Positions 9,613 to 12,007 of a stretch of DNA of 12,007 nt are shown in pieces (position 1 is the stretch's first letter; each line of letters begins with the position of its first letter). Under the pieces are notes generated by a model. The model was not told the DNA's origin. It saw nothing but the letters and a program-made list of their open reading frames with translations, and did not search any database. Made by a program: the position numbers and the translations under genes. Origin of the DNA: Liolophura sinensis (lineage: Eukaryota; Mollusca; Polyplacophora; Chitonida; Chitonidae). The stretch is from positions 126,001 through 138,007 of the forward strand of contig NW_027017996.1 in NCBI RefSeq assembly GCF_032854445.1, written 5' to 3'.

Positions 9613-10472
9613 CTTGTAACTGAATATGCTATTGTAATGATTACAATGTCCATTTTGCAACTGAGCATGCTTGTATACTTATTACAATGTTCACCTTGCA
9701 ACTGATGATGTTTTTATAATGATTACAATGTTCACTTTGTAACTGAACATGCAATTATAAGGATTACAATGTTCACTTTGTAACTGAACATGCTATTACA
9801 ATGATTACATTGTTCACCTTGTAACTGAGCACATTATTATAATGATTACAATGTTCATCTTGTAAGTGAATATGCTAATGTAATGATTACAATATCCATT
9901 TTGCAACTGAGCATGCTTTTATACTGATTACAATGTTCACCTTGTAACTGATGATGTTTTTATAATGATTAAAATGTTCATCTTGTAACTACATATGCTA
10001 TAATAATGATTACAATGTTCATCTTGTAACTACATATGCTAATATAATAATTGCAATATTCATTTTGTAACTGAGCATGCTATTATATTGATTACAATGG
10101 TGATTTTGTAACCGTTGACGCTATTATAATGTTACAATGTTTACTTTGTAACTGAACATGCTATTACAATGATTACAATGTTCATCTTGTAACTGAACAT
10201 GCTATTATGTCGATTACAATCTTCATCTTGTAACTGAAAATGATATTATAATGATTACAATGTTTATCTTGCAACTGAGCATGCTATTATAATGATTACT
10301 TTGCTCATCTTGTATTTGAGCATGCTATTTTAACTATTACAATGTTCATCTTGTAACTGGGCATGTTTTTATAATGATTACAATGTTCACCTTGTAACTG
10401 AGCACGCTATTGTAATGATTTCAATGTTCTCCTTGTAACTGAGCACATTATTATAATGATTGCAATGTTCAT
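9613..10472 (+). repeat. HOR module E (21 monomers, mosaic of C and D)
   Basis: The first 13 monomers follow the C head (GAGCACATT, ATATCCATTTTG, ACTACATATG, ACCGTTGACGC). Monomers 14-15 look like A monomers 5-6. Monomer 16 (AAAATGATATTATAATG) is shared with the end of C1. The last four monomers match the end of D (GTATTTGAGC, GGGCATG, GAGCACGC, GAGCACATT). Monomer 13 lacks one base (ATAATGTTAC near 10127-10136). The module therefore reads as a junction of at least three sources. Confidence 0.84.
10391..10472 (+). repeat. Block-end monomer pair 3
   Basis: It has the same signature and closes module E directly before the A' head. It carries the common GATTTCAATG form. Confidence 0.88.
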
Positions 10473-11416
10473 CTTGTAACTGAATATGCTATTGCAATGA
10501 TTACAATGTCCATTTTGCAACTGAGCATGCTTGTATACTGATTACAATGTTCATCTAGGAAATGATGATGTTTTTATAATGATTACAACGTTCATCTTGT
10601 AACTGAACATGCAATTATAAGGATTACAATGTTCACTTTGTAACTGAAGATGCTATTACAATGATTACAATGTTCATCTTGTAACTGAACATGCTATTAT
10701 GTCGATTACAATCTTTATCTTGCAACTGAGCATGTTATTATAATGATTACAATGTTCATCTTGTAATTGAACGTGCTAATATATTGAATACAATGTTCAT
10801 TTTGTAACTGATGATGTTATTATAATGATTACAATATTCATCTTGTAACTAAATATGCTTATGTAATGATTACAATGTTTATCTTGCAACTGAGCATGCT
10901 TGTATACTGATTACAATGTTCACCTTGCAACTGATAATGTTTTTATAATGATTACAATGTTCATCTTATAACTAAACATGCTATTATGTCGATTACAATC
11001 TTCATCTTGCAACTGAGCATGTTTTTAAAATGATTACTATGTTCACCTTGTAACTGAACATGCTTTTATAATGATTACAATGTTTATCTTGTAAGTGAAC
11101 GAGCTAATATAATGAATACAATGTTTACATTGTAACTGATGATGTTATTATAATAATTACAATATTCATCTTGTAAGTGAATATGCTAATGTAATGATTA
11201 CAATGTCCCATTTTGCAACTGAGCATGCTTGTATACTGATTACAATGTTCACCTTGTAACTGTTTATGTCTTTATAATGATTACAATGTTCATCTTGTAA
11301 CTGAACATGCAATTATAAGGATTACAATGTTCACTTTGTAACTGAACATGCTATTACAATGATTACATGGTTCACCTTGTAACTGAGCACATTTTTATAA
11401 TGATTACAATGTTCAT
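10473..11416 (+). repeat. HOR module A' (23 monomers, seven-monomer deletion)
   Basis: It starts as A (CTATTGCAATG, TCTAGGA, CAATTATAAGG, GTCGATT, AACGTG, TGATGATG, CTTATGTAATG) and then skips 284 bp relative to a full unit. The skipped stretch is six 41-bp monomers plus the 38-bp one. The junction monomer is 10842-10882. After it the sequence matches the tail of C2 and carries C2's private variants. An extra C near 11207-11209 (GTCCCATTTTG) makes one monomer 42 bp. It is followed by D, just as C2 is. Confidence 0.87.
10861..10878 (+). other. Recombination junction inside module A'
   Basis: The left parent has GCTTATGTAATG followed by TGTCCAT (compare 8768). The right parent has GCTAATGTAATG followed by TGTTTAT (compare 7251). 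The junction monomer combines the left GCTT with the right GTTTAT. The 18 bases between are identical in both parents and hold the crossover, which stays in monomer register and removes 284 bp. Confidence 0.85.
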
Positions 11417-11990
11417 CTTGTAACTGAATATGCTATTGTAATGATTACAATGTCCATTTTGCAACTGAGCATGATTATATACTGATTACAATGTTCACCT
11501 TGCAACTGATGATGTTTTTATAATGATTACAATGGTGATTTTGTAACCGTTGGCGCTATTATAATGATTACAATGTTTACTTTGTAACTGAACATGCTAT
11601 TACAATGATTACAATGTTCATCTTGTAACTGGGCATACTAGTGTAATAATTAAAATAATAATTTTGTAACTGAGCATGCTATTATACTGATTACAATGTT
11701 CATCTTGTAACTGAACATGCTATTATAATGATTACAATGTTGATGTTGTAACTGAACATGCTATTATACGAATTACAATTTTCATCTTGTAATTGAGCAT
11801 GGTATTATTATGATTACATTGCTCATCTTGTATTTGAGCATGCTATTTTAACTATTACAATGTTCATCTTGTAACTGGGCATGTTTTTATAATGATTACA
11901 ATGTTCACCTTTTAACTGAGCACGCTATTGTAATGATTTCAATGTTCTCCTTGTAACTGAGCACATTATTATAATGATTGCAATGTTCAT
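11417..11990 (+). repeat. HOR module D, copy 2 (14 monomers)
   Basis: It is collinear with 7812-8385 at an offset of 3605 bp, with scattered point differences. Examples are GTTGGCGC for GTTGACGC (near 11550), AATAATAATTTTG for AATATTAATTTTG (near 11654), CATGGTATTATTATG for CATGCTATTATAATG (near 11799) and CTTTTAACTG for CTTGTAACTG (11909). No monomer is gained or lost. Confidence 0.88.
11909..11990 (+). repeat. Block-end monomer pair 4
   Basis: It has the same signature and closes module D copy 2, 17 bp before the window ends. The first monomer begins CTTTTAACTG, a private change. Confidence 0.88.
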
Positions 11991-12007
11991 CTTGTAACTG
12001 AATATGC
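11991..12007 (+). repeat. Partial monomer at the window end
   Basis: These 17 bases start the next module and are identical to bases 1-17. The array evidently continues beyond the window. The preceding monomer ends in GATTGCAATGTTCAT, the form seen before the A heads at 3845, 8386 and 10473, so an A-type module is the expected continuation. Confidence 0.85.

Larger units (their letters stand above)
1..12007. repeat. 41-bp AT-rich satellite array filling the window
   Basis: The window is a head-to-tail array of a 41-bp monomer: 293 complete monomers plus 17 bp, in one orientation, with no interruption and no unique sequence at either edge. The most typical form occurs at 3189-3229 and 8099-8139 and has 11 G or C in 41. 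Almost every monomer keeps GATTACAATG and a form of TTGTAACTG; the middle (CATGCTATTATAATG in the common form) varies most and supplies the diagnostic variants. Because 41 is not a multiple of three, each reading frame passes through all three monomer registers every 123 bp. The monomer has stops on both strands (TAA in GTAAC and ATAATG, TGA in CTGAAC and ATGATT; on the minus strand TGA, TAA, TAA and TAG), so no long reading frame can persist. I therefore call no CDS. The satellite family and host are not recognised; a eukaryotic nuclear origin is inferred from the repeat style. Confidence 0.98.

Noticed and set aside
1-12007. Short open reading frames on both strands
   Set aside because: They are by-products of the repeat. 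Stops recur in the monomer, and the 41-bp period shifts the frame, so every frame meets a stop within about three monomers. No signal for translation is seen.
1-12007. CRISPR array
   Set aside because: There are no unique spacers; adjacent units are all variants of the same 41-bp monomer over their whole length.
1-12007. Plasmid or viral iteron or replication origin
   Set aside because: Iteron clusters are short and lie next to a rep gene and unique sequence. Here 12 kb is repeat only, with multi-kilobase higher order.
1-12007. CENP-B box or telomere repeat
   Set aside because: I saw no CG-containing motif of the CENP-B box form and no short G-rich telomeric units. The centromeric idea rests on style alone.
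1-12007. Repeated GATTACA as a designed or artificial sequence
   Set aside because: The word is part of the consensus, but the array shows graded divergence, fusion monomers and nested duplications typical of natural satellite evolution.

Overview
The whole 12,007-bp window is one uninterrupted tandem array of an AT-rich monomer of 41 bp (about 27% G+C in the commonest form). I see no protein-coding gene, RNA gene, transposon, CRISPR array or unique flanking sequence. The organism cannot be named from this. An AT-rich short-monomer satellite with multi-kilobase higher-order structure points to a eukaryotic nuclear genome, as at centromeric, pericentromeric, subtelomeric or intercalary satellite blocks. 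Which locus type it is cannot be seen.

In the frame set by base 1, I count 293 monomers plus 17 bp of a 294th. Nearly all are exactly 41 bp. The exceptions are seven 38-bp monomers that lack GAT before TTAC, three 1-bp deletions and one 1-bp insertion, and with these the total closes exactly (11,990 + 17). The most typical monomer is at 3189-3229 and again at 8099-8139. Every few monomers there are diagnostic variants, and the order of these variants repeats, so the array has a higher-order repeat (HOR) structure.

I divided the array at a recurrent boundary monomer that contains AATATGCTATTG: starts at 1, 1228, 2372, 3845, 5072, 6216, 7812, 8386, 9613, 10473, 11417 and 11991. This gives a mosaic of module types. 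A (30 monomers, 1227 bp) is at 1, 3845 and 8386. B (28 monomers, 1144 bp) is at 1228 and 5072. C1 (36 monomers) is at 2372 and C2 (39 monomers) at 6216. D (14 monomers, 574 bp) is at 7812 and 11417. E (21 monomers) is at 9613. A' (23 monomers, A with seven monomers missing) is at 10473. Four larger blocks each end in the same two-monomer signature: A-B-C1 (1-3844), A-B-C2-D (3845-8385), A-E (8386-10472) and A'-D (10473-11990).

Blocks 1 and 2 are near-identical and collinear for about 3.3 kb at an offset of exactly 3844 bp. The modules differ mainly by whole-monomer gains and losses whose junctions lie in short stretches shared by both parents. There are also single-monomer replacements that leave the length unchanged. 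This is the signature of recent unequal exchange and conversion. At the monomer level the consensus carries two interleaved inverted repeats (TTACAA...TTGTAA and TGTTCA...TGAACA). The sequence shows no evidence for a coded function; the interest lies in the array's hierarchical organisation and its legible recombination history.
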